A DNA stretch of 64,000 bases, taken from Ichthyophis bannanicus. Lineage: Eukaryota > Chordata > Amphibia > Gymnophiona > Ichthyophiidae. How positions within the stretch are numbered: position 1 is the first letter of the stretch; every line of letters begins with the position of its first letter. The notes under the pieces are model-generated. The model ran no database searches and had not been told where the DNA came from. It was given only the letters and a program-made list of their open reading frames with translations. Of this stretch, positions 32,651 to 43,610 are shown piece after piece. The DNA lies in assembly GCA_033557465.1 (NCBI GenBank), contig CM066033.1, positions 589,588,438 through 589,652,437 on the forward strand, given 5' to 3'. The position numbers were made by a program, and so were the translations under genes.

Positions 32651-34108
32651 CCTTTCTCCTATGGAAAGTGTGGCTATGCTGTAGGAGTCAAAAGCCACTG
32701 CCAGGCTGGGCCGGAGCCGGTGGCTGGGGTTTGGGACTTTTCTGCTTACGCGGGCCATGCCCCTGTCCCTTGGCCTGCTGCCCCTGTTGGGGAGCTGGGA
32801 AGGCCTAAAAATGGCGGTAGCTTTGGTAAGCAGCACCCTTCCTTGGGTAAAAGGGCTTTTTACCCCCTTCTTGCGAGAAGGGGCAGAGATCTTCTTGGAG
32901 AGTCGTGTCCTTGTCATGTACTCGGTTTCCAACTCTGCGGCCTTGTTGGTCATGGGTTTGCCAAAGAGATTCTCCCCCTGGCATGGGACATCGACCAACT
33001 TCTCCTGAACCCATTGTTTGAGGTCCGATGACAGCAGCCATGCCTTGCGGCATGCACCGATGCCGGGCGCGGCTACCCAGGCTGCCGACTCGAACCTGTC
33101 ATAGGCCGTCCGAGACAAACTTCAAGCACTCACGGATGGCTTTAGACAGGCCCTTGAAGTGCTGCGCAGGCTCCTCGGAGAGACCAACCGAGAACCCCGC
33201 GAGTTCCTTCGCCAGGTCCCTCAGATACATGTCCATGTACAGCTGATGGGCCTGGATCCGACAAGTCAGTATTGAACCCTGGAAGCACTTCCTGCCGAGG
33301 GCATCAAAGTTGCGGGCCTCCCTATCGGGAGGCACCGAGGCATGCATCTTCTGGCTCTTCAGCTGGCGCATGGCCGATTCCACAACCATGGAGTTGTGCG
33401 GCAGCTGCAACTTCTGAAACCCAGGGCTCCGGCGGACTCGATACATCGAGTCAAGCTGCTTCCTGATCACCGGCACCGATGCCAGTGTCTCCCACATGCG
33501 AAGCATCAGTCGTTCCAGGATCGGAGGCACAGGTACAGTAAGGGCCTCCCGAGGGGGGGGGGGCCTCATACTGGAGGATCTCGAGCTCTTCGGCTCCTCC
33601 CTCGGACTCCATGGGGAATGCCAAAGCCTTGGACATATCCCGCACGAAGTCCAAGAACCTCATGTACTCCGGGGGGAGGGGGGCATTCTCCAAGGCTCGG
33701 ATACCAGGGAATCAGATGGTACATTCCTGTGCTGGCAGGTATCCAGGGACTCCTCAACCTTGGTTTCCCACACCGATGCCTCCGAGGAGGAATCAGGGGC
33801 TCCTCAGGCATTGAGGGCCCTGACGCCAACCGCCCCGATGCCGGCAGGCTCAGCAACGATGACCTCAGTCCCGAACGGGAGGCCGAGAGAGACCTCGGCC
33901 GAGGATTGACTTGAGCCCGAAGAACTTCGAGGATCGGCTCAGCCTCCAGAGTCGACTTTGACATCGAGGGCCCGGTGGTCGGGGTGGTGGAACCGGACAG
34001 GCCGGCTATCAGTGCCCGCTGCTGCTCCATGAAGGCAGTGAAACTGCGCTCCAAGGCCACTATTCTGGACTCGAGTCTGGTGTCCGATGAAACCAGCAAT
34101 CTGGTAGC
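32651..34108 (-). pseudogene. DIRS gag-like ORF, N-terminus missing
   Basis: C-terminal two thirds of gag. Blocks seen: SRIVALERSFTAFMEQQ near 34060, MRFLDFVRDMSKALAF near 33660, RLMLRMWETLASVP near 33500, IQAHQLYMDMYLRDLAKE near 33230 and WVQEKLVDVPCQGENLFG near 33000. A run of nine G at about 33557 shifts the frame. The Cys/His N-terminal motif present in sister copies is absent, because the copy is joined to the next DIRS at 34108. Confidence 0.8.
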
Positions 34109-34141
34109 CTAAACATAGAAGGGTCAGAGGGTAGGAGTTGC

Positions 34142-35198
34142 CTAAAACCTGAAAAGGTTACGGAGCACAGCCTGGCCAAAGGCACTGTCCCATCGGGACT
34201 CTCTTTCCAGGCAGTAATGGGCTGCGAAGATATGGACTCAAGACCAGGTGGCGGCCCGGCAGATATCCACCATCGGGATGGAGCGCAAGTTTGCCACCGA
34301 AGCCACCATGGCCCTGACATGGTGCACCGTGATGCGGTCTTCCAGTGGGAGCCTCGCCTGCTCATAAGCGAGGGCAATACAGTCCGTCACCCAGGTGGAC
34401 AGCGTACGCTTGGTCACTGCCTCCTCCAGCCTACTGGGGTCGTAGGAGATGAAAAGCTGAGCAGCTCTGCAGTGGCCTTGAATGCGTTGCATATAGAAGG
34501 AGAAGGCCCTCTTACAGTCCAAGGTGTGAAGGACCGTCTCTGCCCGACTGGAGTGAGGTCTTGGAAAGAAAGTAAGGAGCACCACCTTCCTGGTTGAGAG
34601 GGAAGGGCGACACTACCTTCGGCAGGAATTTGGGGTGCGGGCGAAGCACCACTCTGCTCTTGTAGAACCCGATATAGGGCGCCTCCGCCATAAGGGCCTG
34701 AAGCTCTCTAACTCTGTAAGCGGAGGTATGCGCGACCAGAAAAGCCACTTTCCAAGAGAGGTAGTGAAGGTGGCAGGTAGCCAGAGATTCGAAGGGTGGA
34801 TGAGTGAGCTGCCCCAACAATACACTGAGGTCCCATTCGGTTGCCGGAGGGTAAACCAGGGGCTTCGATAAGAGCAGGCCTCAAAGGAAACGGGTCACCA
34901 ACGGTTGGACCAAGAGGAACTTACCATCCACCGGATGGTGGTGCGCTGCCAGGGCACTAAAGTGCACTCTGACGGAGTTAGACTTGAGCCCGGACTGAGA
35001 GAGGTGGAGAAGGTACTGTAACACCAGAGCCACCGGGCAGGAGAAAGGATCGGCCCCGTGTTCGGCGCACCAAACAGAGAACCTGCGCCATTTGAAGGCA
35101 TAAGCCTTCCTAGTAGAGGCCTTGTGAGAGGCCAGCAGAATGTCTTTCACCTCAACCGGAAGGTTGAAAGGGGCCAGAGCCACCCTCTCAGCAGCCAT
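34142..35198 (-). pseudogene. DIRS tyrosine recombinase, stops and frameshifts
   Basis: ATG at 35198 (MAAERVALAPF), then STRKAYAFKWRRFSVW near 35085. The arginine helix reads HTSAYRVRELQAL near 34715, keeping the arginine before the conserved V. HHVRAMVAS gives HxxR near 34310. RAATWS is followed by a TGA, after which the frame continues VHIFAAHYCLERES with the nucleophile tyrosine. It ends at 34142 after RNLFRF. Frameshifts lie near 34590 and 34870. Confidence 0.84.
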
Positions 35199-37000
35199 GC
35201 TGTCAGTGACAGGGACCCCAAGATAGGGTGCAGGAGAGAGCCCCCCTCTTGAGATAGGAGTCCTGGGGAGGTCCCCAAGGGGATGGGGGTCTCCACCATC
35301 AACTGTAGAAGCAGCGGGAACCACGGTTGCCTGGGCCACCGAGAAGCTATCAGGATAAGCGAGGCCCTGTCAGAGAGAGTCCTGAACAAGGTCTTGGCAA
35401 AGGAAGGTGTACATGAGACCTTGCGACCATGAGACCAGGAACGCGTCTGCTGCCACCCTGGAGGGGTGGTCCTGCTGGGAGCAGAAGTGGGGCAACTGAA
35501 AGTTGTTCAGGCTGGCGAATAGGTCCATCAGGGGTTCCCCCCAGAGCCGGAAAAGCCAACTGGCTACCCTGGGGTCCAGCTGTCATTCATGCAGCTGGAG
35601 AATTCTGCTGAGCCTGTCGGCCAGCAGGTTGTCCTGGCCTGGCAGGTACACTGCCCAGAGGATACCCTGTTGGATTGCATATGAGCAGAGGACCAATACG
35701 TACAAGACCCCGTGCCCTTATATTTGTTCACGTAGAATATCGCTACCTGGTTGTCCATCTGGAATAGCACTGGCTGGTGACGCAGGTGTTGGCAGAACTA
35801 CTTCAGGGCTAGGTGTATGGCCTGGAGCTCCAGGTGGTTGATCTGCTGGGTGCTCGCATCTGGTGACCAGCTGCCCTGGGTGCGGAGATTTCCACAGTGG
35901 GCTCCCCAACCGAGCAGGGAGGTGTCCATGGTGAGAAGAGGGGGTTGGGGCCTGAAAAGGCAGGCCCGTCTCGAGATGCTGAGGTGACAGCCACCAGACC
36001 AGGGAGTCTGCCAAATGGTGGGTCACAGAAACTCTATCTCGGAGGTGGCCCATGGCCCGAGACCACTGGTCCCGGAGACACCACTGCGCTGCCCTCATGT
36101 GGAGGCGAACGTCTGGGGTGATGTGGACCATGGAGGCCATATGTCCGTGGAGGTGCAGGAGAAGCCGAGCGGGAACTGAGGGACGATACTGTACGTCCCG
36201 AGCCAGAGTCCTGAGACGATCGGCTCAGCCCCTAGGCAGGAAAGTCGATCCTTGCCCCAGTGAACTCCAGACACTGCGTCGGGAGGAGGTGAGACTTGGG
36301 GTAGTTTATGACAAAGCCCAAGTGTTGCAGGACCTGGATGGTGCGTGTGGTGGCCTGCTGCACCTCTGAGGCCATGCCTCCCTTTATGAGACAGTCATCC
36401 AGGTAGGGAAAGACAAAGAGCCCCTGGAGCTGGAGGAAGGCGGCCATGACTGCCAGGCATTTCATGAAAACTCTTGGGGCAGAGGCTAGGCCGAAGGGGA
36501 GCACCCGTATTGAAAGTGCCTGCCCCCCCACAACGAACCGCAGGTACTGCTTGTGGTTGGGGTGGATGAGGATGTGGATATAAGCATCCTTGAGGTCTAA
36601 GGAGCATGGCCAGTCTCCCTGCTGGAGGTATGGCAGCAATGTTCCAAGAGAGAGCATCTTGAACTTCTCCCTCACCAGGAATTTGTTGAGGTTGCGCAGG
36701 TCCTTTTTGGAATGAGGAAGTACCTGGAGTAGAACCCTTGCCCTTGAGGTGGTGGGGCACCGGTTCCACTGCTTTGTCCTGAAGGCGGCCTGCCAACTCC
36801 TTTAGAAGAATGTCCCGGTGGAGGGGAGACCTCAGGGGCTCTCCCGGGAAATAAGGGAGAGGTGTCCAAGTCAGGTGGAGAAGGTAACCCTCCCTGACTA
36901 CCCTTAATGCCCAGGAATCGGTGATGGTCACCCACCACTGGGCATAGAGGGCCAGATGTCCCCCTGTGGGCTGCTGATCTCCTTGAGGTAGAGAGGCTAT
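35199..37000 (-). pseudogene. DIRS reverse transcriptase / RNase H
   Basis: MLSLGTLLPYLQQGDW, LDLKDAYIHILIHP and VFPYLDDCLIKGG near 36400 keep the RT catalytic residues. Part of the fingers domain near 36700 is deleted (PKRT joined to NLNKFL). RNase H pieces follow: HMRAAQWCLRDQW near 36090, FQMDNQVAIFYVNK near 35750 and an RCPGQDNLLADRLSRI-like block near 35620. At least four frameshifts are present. It ends beside the recombinase start. Confidence 0.82.
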
Positions 37001-38942
37001 GCTCAAGGAGTCAAAAACTCCCCCCTGGCTGGGCGGGTGTCGATACCTGGGGTTTTGGAGCCTTCTGCATACGTGGGCCATGCCCATGTCCCATGGCCTG
37101 CTGACTCTATTGGGGAGCTGGGGAGGCCTGATAAGGTGGATAGTTTCTGTAAGCAGCTCCCTTTCTCGGGTAGAAGGACATTTTACCCGAGCCCTTCCGT
37201 TGGGGAGGGTCAGCGGTTTTTTTTGTTTGTTTTTTTTTTAGAGAGTCTGGTCCTCGTCATGAACTTAGTCTCGAGCTCGGCAGCCTTGTCGGTTATGGGT
37301 TTGCCAAAGTGATTCTCTCCTTGGCAGGGGACATCGACCAATCTGTCCTGAACCCACAGCTCAAGGTCGGACGGCTGTAGCCAAGCTTGGCGGCGTGCGC
37401 CGATGCCAGCCGCCGCTACTTGAGCTGCCAACTTGAACCCATCATAGGCCGCTCAAAGACATGAATTTGGAGCATTCATGGACTGCTTTGGCCAGGCTCT
37501 TGAACCACTGCAAAGATTCCTCTGAGAGACCAGCCGAGAACCTGGTGGGTTCCTTCGCTAGGTCTCTCAGGTACATGCCCATGTACAGCTGGTAGGCCTG
37601 GATGAGGCCGATAAGCATTGAGCCCTGGTAGCACTTTCTGCCGAGGGCGGCCAGGGTGTGGGCCTCCCTGTCAGGGGGGGGGGGCACTGAGGAGTGCGTC
37701 TTCTGACTTTTCAGCCGACGCAAGGCCGACTCCACCACCATGGAGTTATGTGGCATGTGACTTTTGGAAACCCGGGCTCCGGCGGACTCGATACATCAAG
37801 TTGAGCCATTTGCTCACCACCGGCATCGAAGATGTTGTCTCCCACATTCGGAGTATCAGCCGTTCCAGGATGGGAGGGATGGGCACTGTGAGCAATTCCC
37901 GCGGAGGGGCCTCGTATTGGAGGATTTCCACCTCATCCACCCGAGGTCCTCCTCCGACTTGGTCGGGAAAACCAGGGCCTTAGACATGTCCTTGACAAAA
38001 TCAAGGAAACCCATATCCTCGGGCGCAGACTGCCATCGAGGCTCCAAGACGGGAGTCAGATGGGACGTTGCGGTGGAGACAAGTATCGGGGGACTCCTCG
38101 TCCTCCCTCTCCGACTCAGAGTAGTCCGTCGAGGACTCGTAGGAGGATTGCTCCTCGGGGCCCCCAAAGCCCTGCGGCCAGTGCCTGGTAAACTTGCCGG
38201 GGATGACCACGGTCCCGTCAAGCGGGACTCAGATCGCAACCTCGGACAAGGATCGGCTCAGCCTCCGGGGACGTCGAGGTTGGTCGGGGCGGATGAACCA
38301 GCTGTGCTGGACAACAGCGCCCGCTGCTGGTCCATGAAGGCAGACAAACTGCGCTCCAGGGCCGCCATTCTGGACTCCAGACCAGAAGGCTCCGCAGCTT
38401 TCAGTGCGGCACTGAGGGGCTTGGGCCTGACGCTGACTCCCTCGAAGGGGAATCCTTGACAAGGATAGTGTCTGGGGACAGAGGCCAGTCCATGGTCGGA
38501 TCTTTCTTGGGGACCTTCTCAGGCCGCTCCTTCTCTGATGCCTCAGACGAGTGTCTCGGACGCGGGACCAGACCCACGGAGCACCCAGCCAGTCGGAACC
38601 ATCCAAGAACATCGCCTTCAAGGGTTTTTTGTTCTTTCTGGGTTCCCTCGAGGGAGACCCCCTTTCTGAGGACCCACGATGATGCTCAGGTTCAGAAGGC
38701 TCCGCCTGAGATGTTGGGGCCTCAGACGAGGCCCTGGCCTTCAGAGGCACCAGGGACTTGGGGAAAAACCTATTGTGCTGCTGCCTGCGGCTCTTGAGGG
38801 CCTTACTGGACATCCTCTTTCAGAGACCGCAGGCTGTCAGGTCGTGGTCTGGCCCGAGGCAGTGGAGATAGCAGAAATGTGTGTCAGTCAAAGACACGAT
38901 TTTGGAGCACTGATCACACTTCTTAAAGCCACTGGTAGCCAT
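37001..38942 (-). pseudogene. DIRS gag-like ORF1, broken
   Basis: Start at the ATG at 38942 (MATSGFKKCDQC), with SLTDTHFCYLHCL and PDH. One cysteine of the conserved cluster is tyrosine here. A Lys/Arg/Ser-rich segment (RKNKKPLKAMFLDGS) and the long variable middle follow. MGFLDFVKDMSKALVF lies near 37990, RLILRMWETTSSMP near 37840 and ELWVQDRLVDVPCQGENHFG near 37340. A run of nine G at about 37676 and T-rich runs near 37210-37240 break the frame. Confidence 0.8.
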
Positions 38943-39159
38943 GGGGGAAAAATGTACCGCTGCAAGGTCGAAGACTCTCCGGGCTGCCAGGGGAGAAAAA
39001 AGGCACGAAGACGCCAGGTAAAGAAAAGAACGTAAACTACAAAAATAGACGGAACTCAATACCGAGGTAACGAGGTCAGTAGGCAGGAAGAGTACCGATG
39101 CGATACCGGAGATGAGTATGAAACTCAGAGAAAAATCAACTTTTCCTGAGGACAAGCCA

Positions 39160-39355
39160 GACAAATGTCTGAAGGGCTCCGCGGAAAAAAGGAGACTGAG
39201 CAAGATAGCACCCTTGGGCAGGAAGGGGACCACAAATGCATGGTGGCATCTCCCAAAGACTTTCTTTGAAAGCTGGGAGGATGCTTCCATGAGGGCTCCG
39301 TTGGTGATGACATCACCCATATGTGTGGACTGACTTCCTGCTTGTTCCCGGAAAA
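39160..39355. repeat. DIRS right inverted terminal repeat
   Basis: Matches in inverse the left repeat at 29243-29470, with GAGACTGAGCAAGATAG, CACCCATATGTGTGGACTG and CTGCTTGTTCCCGGAAAA. It is the outer 5' boundary of the fused pair. Confidence 0.87.
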
Positions 39356-39359
39356 CTCC

Positions 39360-39885
39360 TGTCTACTCCAAGTATCCTCTTGGCTATCGACAAACGTCCT
39401 CCATCTTAACACTGCCATTTGGTTCACTTTCAGGTCCACTTCCCCCACCCTTGGCCCCCTCAATCGCTAAGCTTACCATTCCCCTCACCACCTCAGTTCG
39501 CTACCTTGGTGTAACTCTGGATTCCTCGCTCTCTTTTCACGAGCACATCTCTACCCTTGTCCGTCACTCCTTTGCCTCTCTTTGGCAGATTTGTGCAGTG
39601 CACCCATTCCTCTCCCTCCCCTCACTCACAACCCTCACATTGTCCCTAGTCACCTCTCGCTTTGATTACTGTAATGTTGCCCTGGCTGGCATCCCCCTCT
39701 TTCAACTCCAGCGCCTCCAACTTCTCTAAAACACGGCAACTCAAATTTTTACACACTCCACTTGTTCAGATCAAATCACCCCCCTGCTTATCTGATTGCA
39801 TTGGCTGCCACTTAAACACCAAATTGATTGCAAGATATTTACCCTTGTTCACAGAGCACTCCACCACTGGTCAAAGCTGATGTTG
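39360..39885 (+). mobile_element. L2-type LINE reverse transcriptase C-terminal fragment
   Basis: Plus strand reads VRYLGVTLDSSLSFHEH near 39510, RFDYCNVALAGIP near 39665, then after a TAA the block SDCIGCHLNTKLIA/LHWLPLKHQIDCKIFTLVHRALHH. This order (LGV.LD.SLSF, SRLDYCN, HWLPV...) is the standard L2 RT tail. Both ends are truncated, and it sits between two DIRS copies. Confidence 0.82.
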
Positions 39886-40446
39886 GCCCCCCTGTGGACT
39901 GGTGAAGGTCTCCCAGACGAGGGGAGGCCCTGCCATGGGAGTCAAAATCTCCTCATGGGTTGGGTGGGAGCTGGGGCCTAGGGCTTCAGTGCCTTTGCCT
40001 TCTGAGCTCCATGGGCTTGCCTCTTAGGATGAGAACCTTGTTGTTGGCCCATGATGGCTGGTAGTGGTGACTCTGTGCAAAGGAACCCTTTTTCCTCGGG
40101 AACAGGGGTCTTTTACCTGCTGGTTTCTTGCGGGGAAGGGATGAGGTCTTTTTAGAGAGCCTCTGGCGAGTCACCATGTCAGTCAACTTGTTGGCCATAG
40201 GGTGCCGAATAGGTTCTTCCAGGTGCAGGGGACGTTGAGCAGCTTGTCTTGAACCCATTGCTTGAAGTCAGAAGACTGTAGCCAGGTTTGGCGTTGGGCA
40301 CCGATGCCAACTGCTGCGATTCGAGTCGCTGACTTGAAACCGTTGCAGGCTGCTCGGGAGAGGAACTTGGAACAGTCCTTGATCCCCGAGGTCAGAGACC
40401 AGAACCATTGAAGGGGCTCCCCAACAAGGCCAGCTGAAAACCCCAT

Positions 40447-40941
40447 GCTCTTCTGTTTTTGCTTTTATAAATGTGTTTTATATCATAATAGATGGTGCAC
40501 ATTGTGTTGGAATTACTTCGTATGGATTTATATACTTTGGTCCCATCAATTTGGGTATACTTGGTGTCCCTCCCTCTCTATCCATTAGGTATGCTCCTCC
40601 TTGTCGGTATTGGTTTTGAAGTTCAGGTGTCTTTCTCTCCCTTTTAACATCTCATTCATGTTTTAACTTATTTATGGAAATAAGTCTTTGTGCTTCTAAT
40701 ATTTGTTTTTACTGTATATATGTTGATTTATTTAACAATGTACAGATTGAGTTTTATGATCTTATTTTGGTTTTAAATATAATGTATTTATTTACTATTC
40801 ATTTTTATGCATTCATTTATTTGTTTCATTTTATTGTTGTTTTCCATGCAGTACCCCCCTGAGAAAGGCAACGCCAAAATGCGGCCATGTAGGAGGTTTT
40901 TTTTCAATAAAGGACCTTTTACCTACTTTCCCTTGTGTGTC
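40447..40941 (+). mobile_element. Short PLE insertion in DIRS gag
   Basis: Flanked by a direct repeat, GCCAGCTGAAAACCCCAT at 40429-40446 and GCCAGCTGAAACCCATAC from 40942, about 16 bp allowing one slipped base. The insert is T-rich and non-coding apart from a 62-codon ORF without known features. It ends with a PLE-type terminal motif and an AATAAA near 40907. It is 5'-truncated. Confidence 0.65.
40855..40886 (+). ncRNA. Hammerhead-like relic in the PLE end
   Basis: CCCCCCTGAGAAA, stem II GGC-AAC-GCC (40867-40875), AAAA in place of GAAA, then TGCGGCC. Stem II pairs perfectly, while the core boxes carry substitutions, so it is probably inactive. Confidence 0.4.
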
Positions 40942-42529
40942 GCCAGCTGAAACCCATACCTAGGTATAATTCAAAGGCTTGGATCCGGTACCCCAGCATC
41001 AAGCCCTGGTAACATTTGCGCCCAAGGCGTTGAGGGCTCTGGCCTTCCTTCTAGGGGGAACAGAGGAGTGGGTCTTTTGGCTCTTAAGTTTTTGCATGGT
41101 CGACTTGATAACCATGGAGTTATGTGGGAGCTGGGGTTTGTGGAACCCCGAGTTCTTCCGGATGCAGTACATGGTGTTGAGACACCGACATAAGCCAGTA
41201 CAGACGCCAGTGTCTCCCACAATCTGAGCAGTAGCTGCTTGAGGATCGGCTGCACGGGCACTGTGAGGGTTTCTTTGGGTGGAGACTCGTATTGGAGGAT
41301 CTCCAGCTCCTCCACGTGTGGGTCTTCCTCCACCTCGGTCTGCACTGAAAGGGCCCTGGCCATGTCCTTGATAAAGTCATGGAAGGCCATGTCCTCGGGA
41401 GAGAATGGCGCCAGGGGAGGCAGGGTCTGAGGGAATCTCTCGGTGCCATTTGTTTCTGGGGATGCCTAGTCGTCGGTCTCCCACTCGGAGTCAAGTGGTG
41501 ACAACGAATCTGAGGCCGGCGCCAAGGGGTCAGTGGCCTCTTGAGGATCGAGTAGCGGAAACTAGCCGGGGAGGAACAGGACCTCAACCAATGCCGAGGG
41601 CTTACCCGAGGACTGTGGTGCTTGGAGCTCGGCTGGACGACCGGGGACTCCCTCGCAGTCAGAGGCCCAGTTGTCAGGGCAGATGATGTGGACGAACCAG
41701 CCATCATTACCTGCTGCAGGGCCAGGATAGCAGTGTTATTCTGCTCCAGGACCGCCATTCTGTTTTCCAAGCCAGAAAGTTCCGCAGCTTTGGCCCAGGC
41801 ACTGAGGATATTGGGCCTGGCGCCGGCACTCTTGCGAGTGCATCCTCGACGAGGACTACGGTCTCAAGGAACCTCAAACGGTCTCCACCAGCCAAGGAAT
41901 CCTTCTTGAGGACCTTGGTAGGGTGCTTCTCAGAGTCACCCGAGTTCCTCCAGGCAGTTTTATCGGGTTTCTCCAGCGCAACTTCGGTGGACTTCGAGGA
42001 ATTTTTCTTCTTTTTCTCTGGGTCCGAGGTCTTCTTGGAGGAGCCGCCGCCATGAGACGCCGAGGATGTTCGGGCTTCATGGGAAGTGTTGGGCTTGGAG
42101 TATGGTATCGGGGAGGCCGGGGCTGAGTCGGATCTGGGGAACAGTTTTTCCTGCAACTCCAACCTCTTTTTGTTGGGTCTTGGGCATCATGGCCTAGCAC
42201 AGGAGGTGCTATCATGGTCCGGTCCCAGGCAGCGCAGACAGCAGTCATGGGTGTCTGTAACTGACATGGTTTGACTGCAGTGGTCACATTTTTTGAACAC
42301 ACCGGAGGACATGGTGGGAGCACCCAGATGGGGGCGACGATCCCCAGGCAAAAAAGGGCATGAACACCAGTCGAGACAAGCCTCAATCAAAAAATGAAAA
42401 AGGGGCTGAGAACGGTGCAGAGCTCGGCGCCGGCTCGAGGTGGGAAGAGGAACCGATACGCAAACCGAGAAAGCTAACTTTTAAGGATAATTAGCAAGGA
42501 TTTTTCTGGGGAAACAGGACCAACAGGCT

Positions 42530-42728
42530 CAGCGGAAAAAAGGAGACTGAGCAAGATGGCACCCTTGGACCATGAGGGGGGGGGGGGGGGGAGGGGAGGG
42601 CAACACACAAGTGTGGTAGCATGTCCCAAAGGCTTTCTTTGAAAGTTGGGGAAAAGCTCCACGTGAGCTTCGTCAGTGCCGACATCACCCATATGTGAGG
42701 ACTGACTTCCTGCTTGTTCCTGGAGAAC
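42530..42728. repeat. DIRS right inverted terminal repeat
   Basis: Same order as 5930-6133 and 39160-39355: GAGACTGAGCAAGATGG, GGCTTTCTTTGAAAG, CACCCATATGTGAGGACTG, CTGCTTGTTCC. A long G homopolymer is inserted near its centre. Confidence 0.85.
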
Positions 42729-43610
42729 ACAACTTATAAAACCATCAGAATCAGCAGATTTGCTTACAGAAATCGAATGGAAGTGATTATAGTGTGCTAT
42801 TTTTACCTATATTTACGGTCACTTAATGAGACAAGTGTGACTCTGTGCTGTGTTAAATATCTCTGCCTCTAGCAGAATGTCCCCAATAAGCAACTGCCAT
42901 CCTAAATAGAGGATCACTACTACTGAAAAATCCCCTGCTCTCTGGGAAACCACTATTAATCCAACATACCCCTCCTCCTCATCCAAGTTAAACTGTTTCA
43001 GCAGTGTAGAAACATTTGTACATGTAGTTTAATCACTCGTCCCTTGAACTGGGGTGTCTGAATTTACTTCTTACTTGCAGGTTTGTGCATACCCTCTGCA
43101 CATGAAAGGGACTCTCTATGGAAAATGAAATGAATGGATTTCACAAAGCTGTATTTACTTGCTAGCTGTCTTTCACTTGCTACTGAAAGGAAAAGCTTTC
43201 CACAACAGGCCTGGCAGATGGTTACACTGGCACTATTGGTATACCTTCAGTTTTATGACAGGAAGGAAGGAGAACAGAGGCTTGTGGGTGTCTCAGAATT
43301 TTTTTTCACTTGCTTACTAAAAGTTAACGCACAATGTCTGGAAGCAATTTATGCAATGAACTCCATTTTCCTGGAAACTAAGGGTGTTTATGAAGTCTAT
43401 GACTGGTTTACAGCTGAGAGGCTGTGCTAGTGCAGGGGAGGTTGCATTTGTTATTTTAACAAACAGATGCTTTGATCTATATTTTTAAGCTGTGTAGCTA
43501 AAGACAAAGCACGATTGGCTATCTACAGAAGAAAAGCTTAATGAAACCTTTAAGAAGAAAGCAGCATATCTAGGGATATGTAGCATTTTTTTTCGTCTTT
43601 TTGGCTCAGT
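42729..43610. other. Unassigned DNA, possibly single copy
   Basis: Mixed composition with no transposon signature. A 98-codon plus-strand ORF at 43134-43430 has no recognisable domain, and no splice sites support it, so I do not call it a gene. Confidence 0.4.

Larger units (their letters stand above)
29243..34108 (-). mobile_element. DIRS retrotransposon, family A (3' unit of a fused pair)
   Basis: Left terminal repeat begins AAAGCGTAGTTACTC. Recombinase, RNase H/RT and the C-terminal two thirds of gag follow. At about 34108 gag stops and the recombinase end of a second DIRS starts, with no terminal repeat between. This unit therefore lacks the gag N-terminus and right terminal repeat. Confidence 0.88.
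34109..39355 (-). mobile_element. DIRS retrotransposon, family A (5' unit of a fused pair)
   Basis: Complete on its gag side, with a right terminal repeat ending CTTGTTCCCGGAAAA, but it has no left terminal repeat or internal complementary region. It begins directly in the spacer after the recombinase stop (compare 29715-29753). Together with 29243-34108 it makes a head-to-tail pair sharing one left and one right terminal repeat. Confidence 0.87.
39886..42312 (-). pseudogene. DIRS gag-like ORF1, interrupted by a PLE
   Basis: Start at the ATG at 42312 (MSSGVFKKCDHC), with the conserved cluster intact: CxxC, SVTDTH, CCLRC and PDH followed by C. The acidic/serine-rich middle spans 42160-41500. 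MAFHDFIKDMARALSV lies near 41380, QLLLRLWETLASV near 41250 and EFELYLGMGF near 40960. Here the PLE is inserted, and the gag frame resumes at 40446 with MGFSAGLVGEPLQWF, then SDFKQWVQDKLLNVPCT. The C-terminus has a PRKKPAGKRPLFPRKKG basic tail near 40110. Confidence 0.82.
39886..42728 (-). mobile_element. DIRS 5' fragment (gag and right terminal repeat)
   Basis: Family-A copy truncated before the RT. It keeps gag, the leader and the right terminal repeat (42530-42728) ending CTTGTTCCTGGAGAA. A 495 bp PLE interrupts gag at 40447-40941. A G run of about 17 at 42578-42594 lies in the terminal repeat. Confidence 0.84.

Noticed and set aside
31433..33118. Endogenous retrovirus or LTR retrotransposon
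   Set aside because: The RT has a YLDD box, but there is no protease, integrase, envelope or direct LTR. Inverted ends plus a tyrosine recombinase identify DIRS.
33342..33914. Long plus-strand ORFs inside DIRS gag and RT regions (also 37764-38459, 32567-33031, 8431-8961)
   Set aside because: They are antisense shadows of the minus-strand DIRS genes, carry no recognisable domain and disappear in sister copies.
43134..43430. Host exon or small protein gene
   Set aside because: A 98-codon ORF without domain, splice signals or codon-level evidence; expected by chance in 64 kb.
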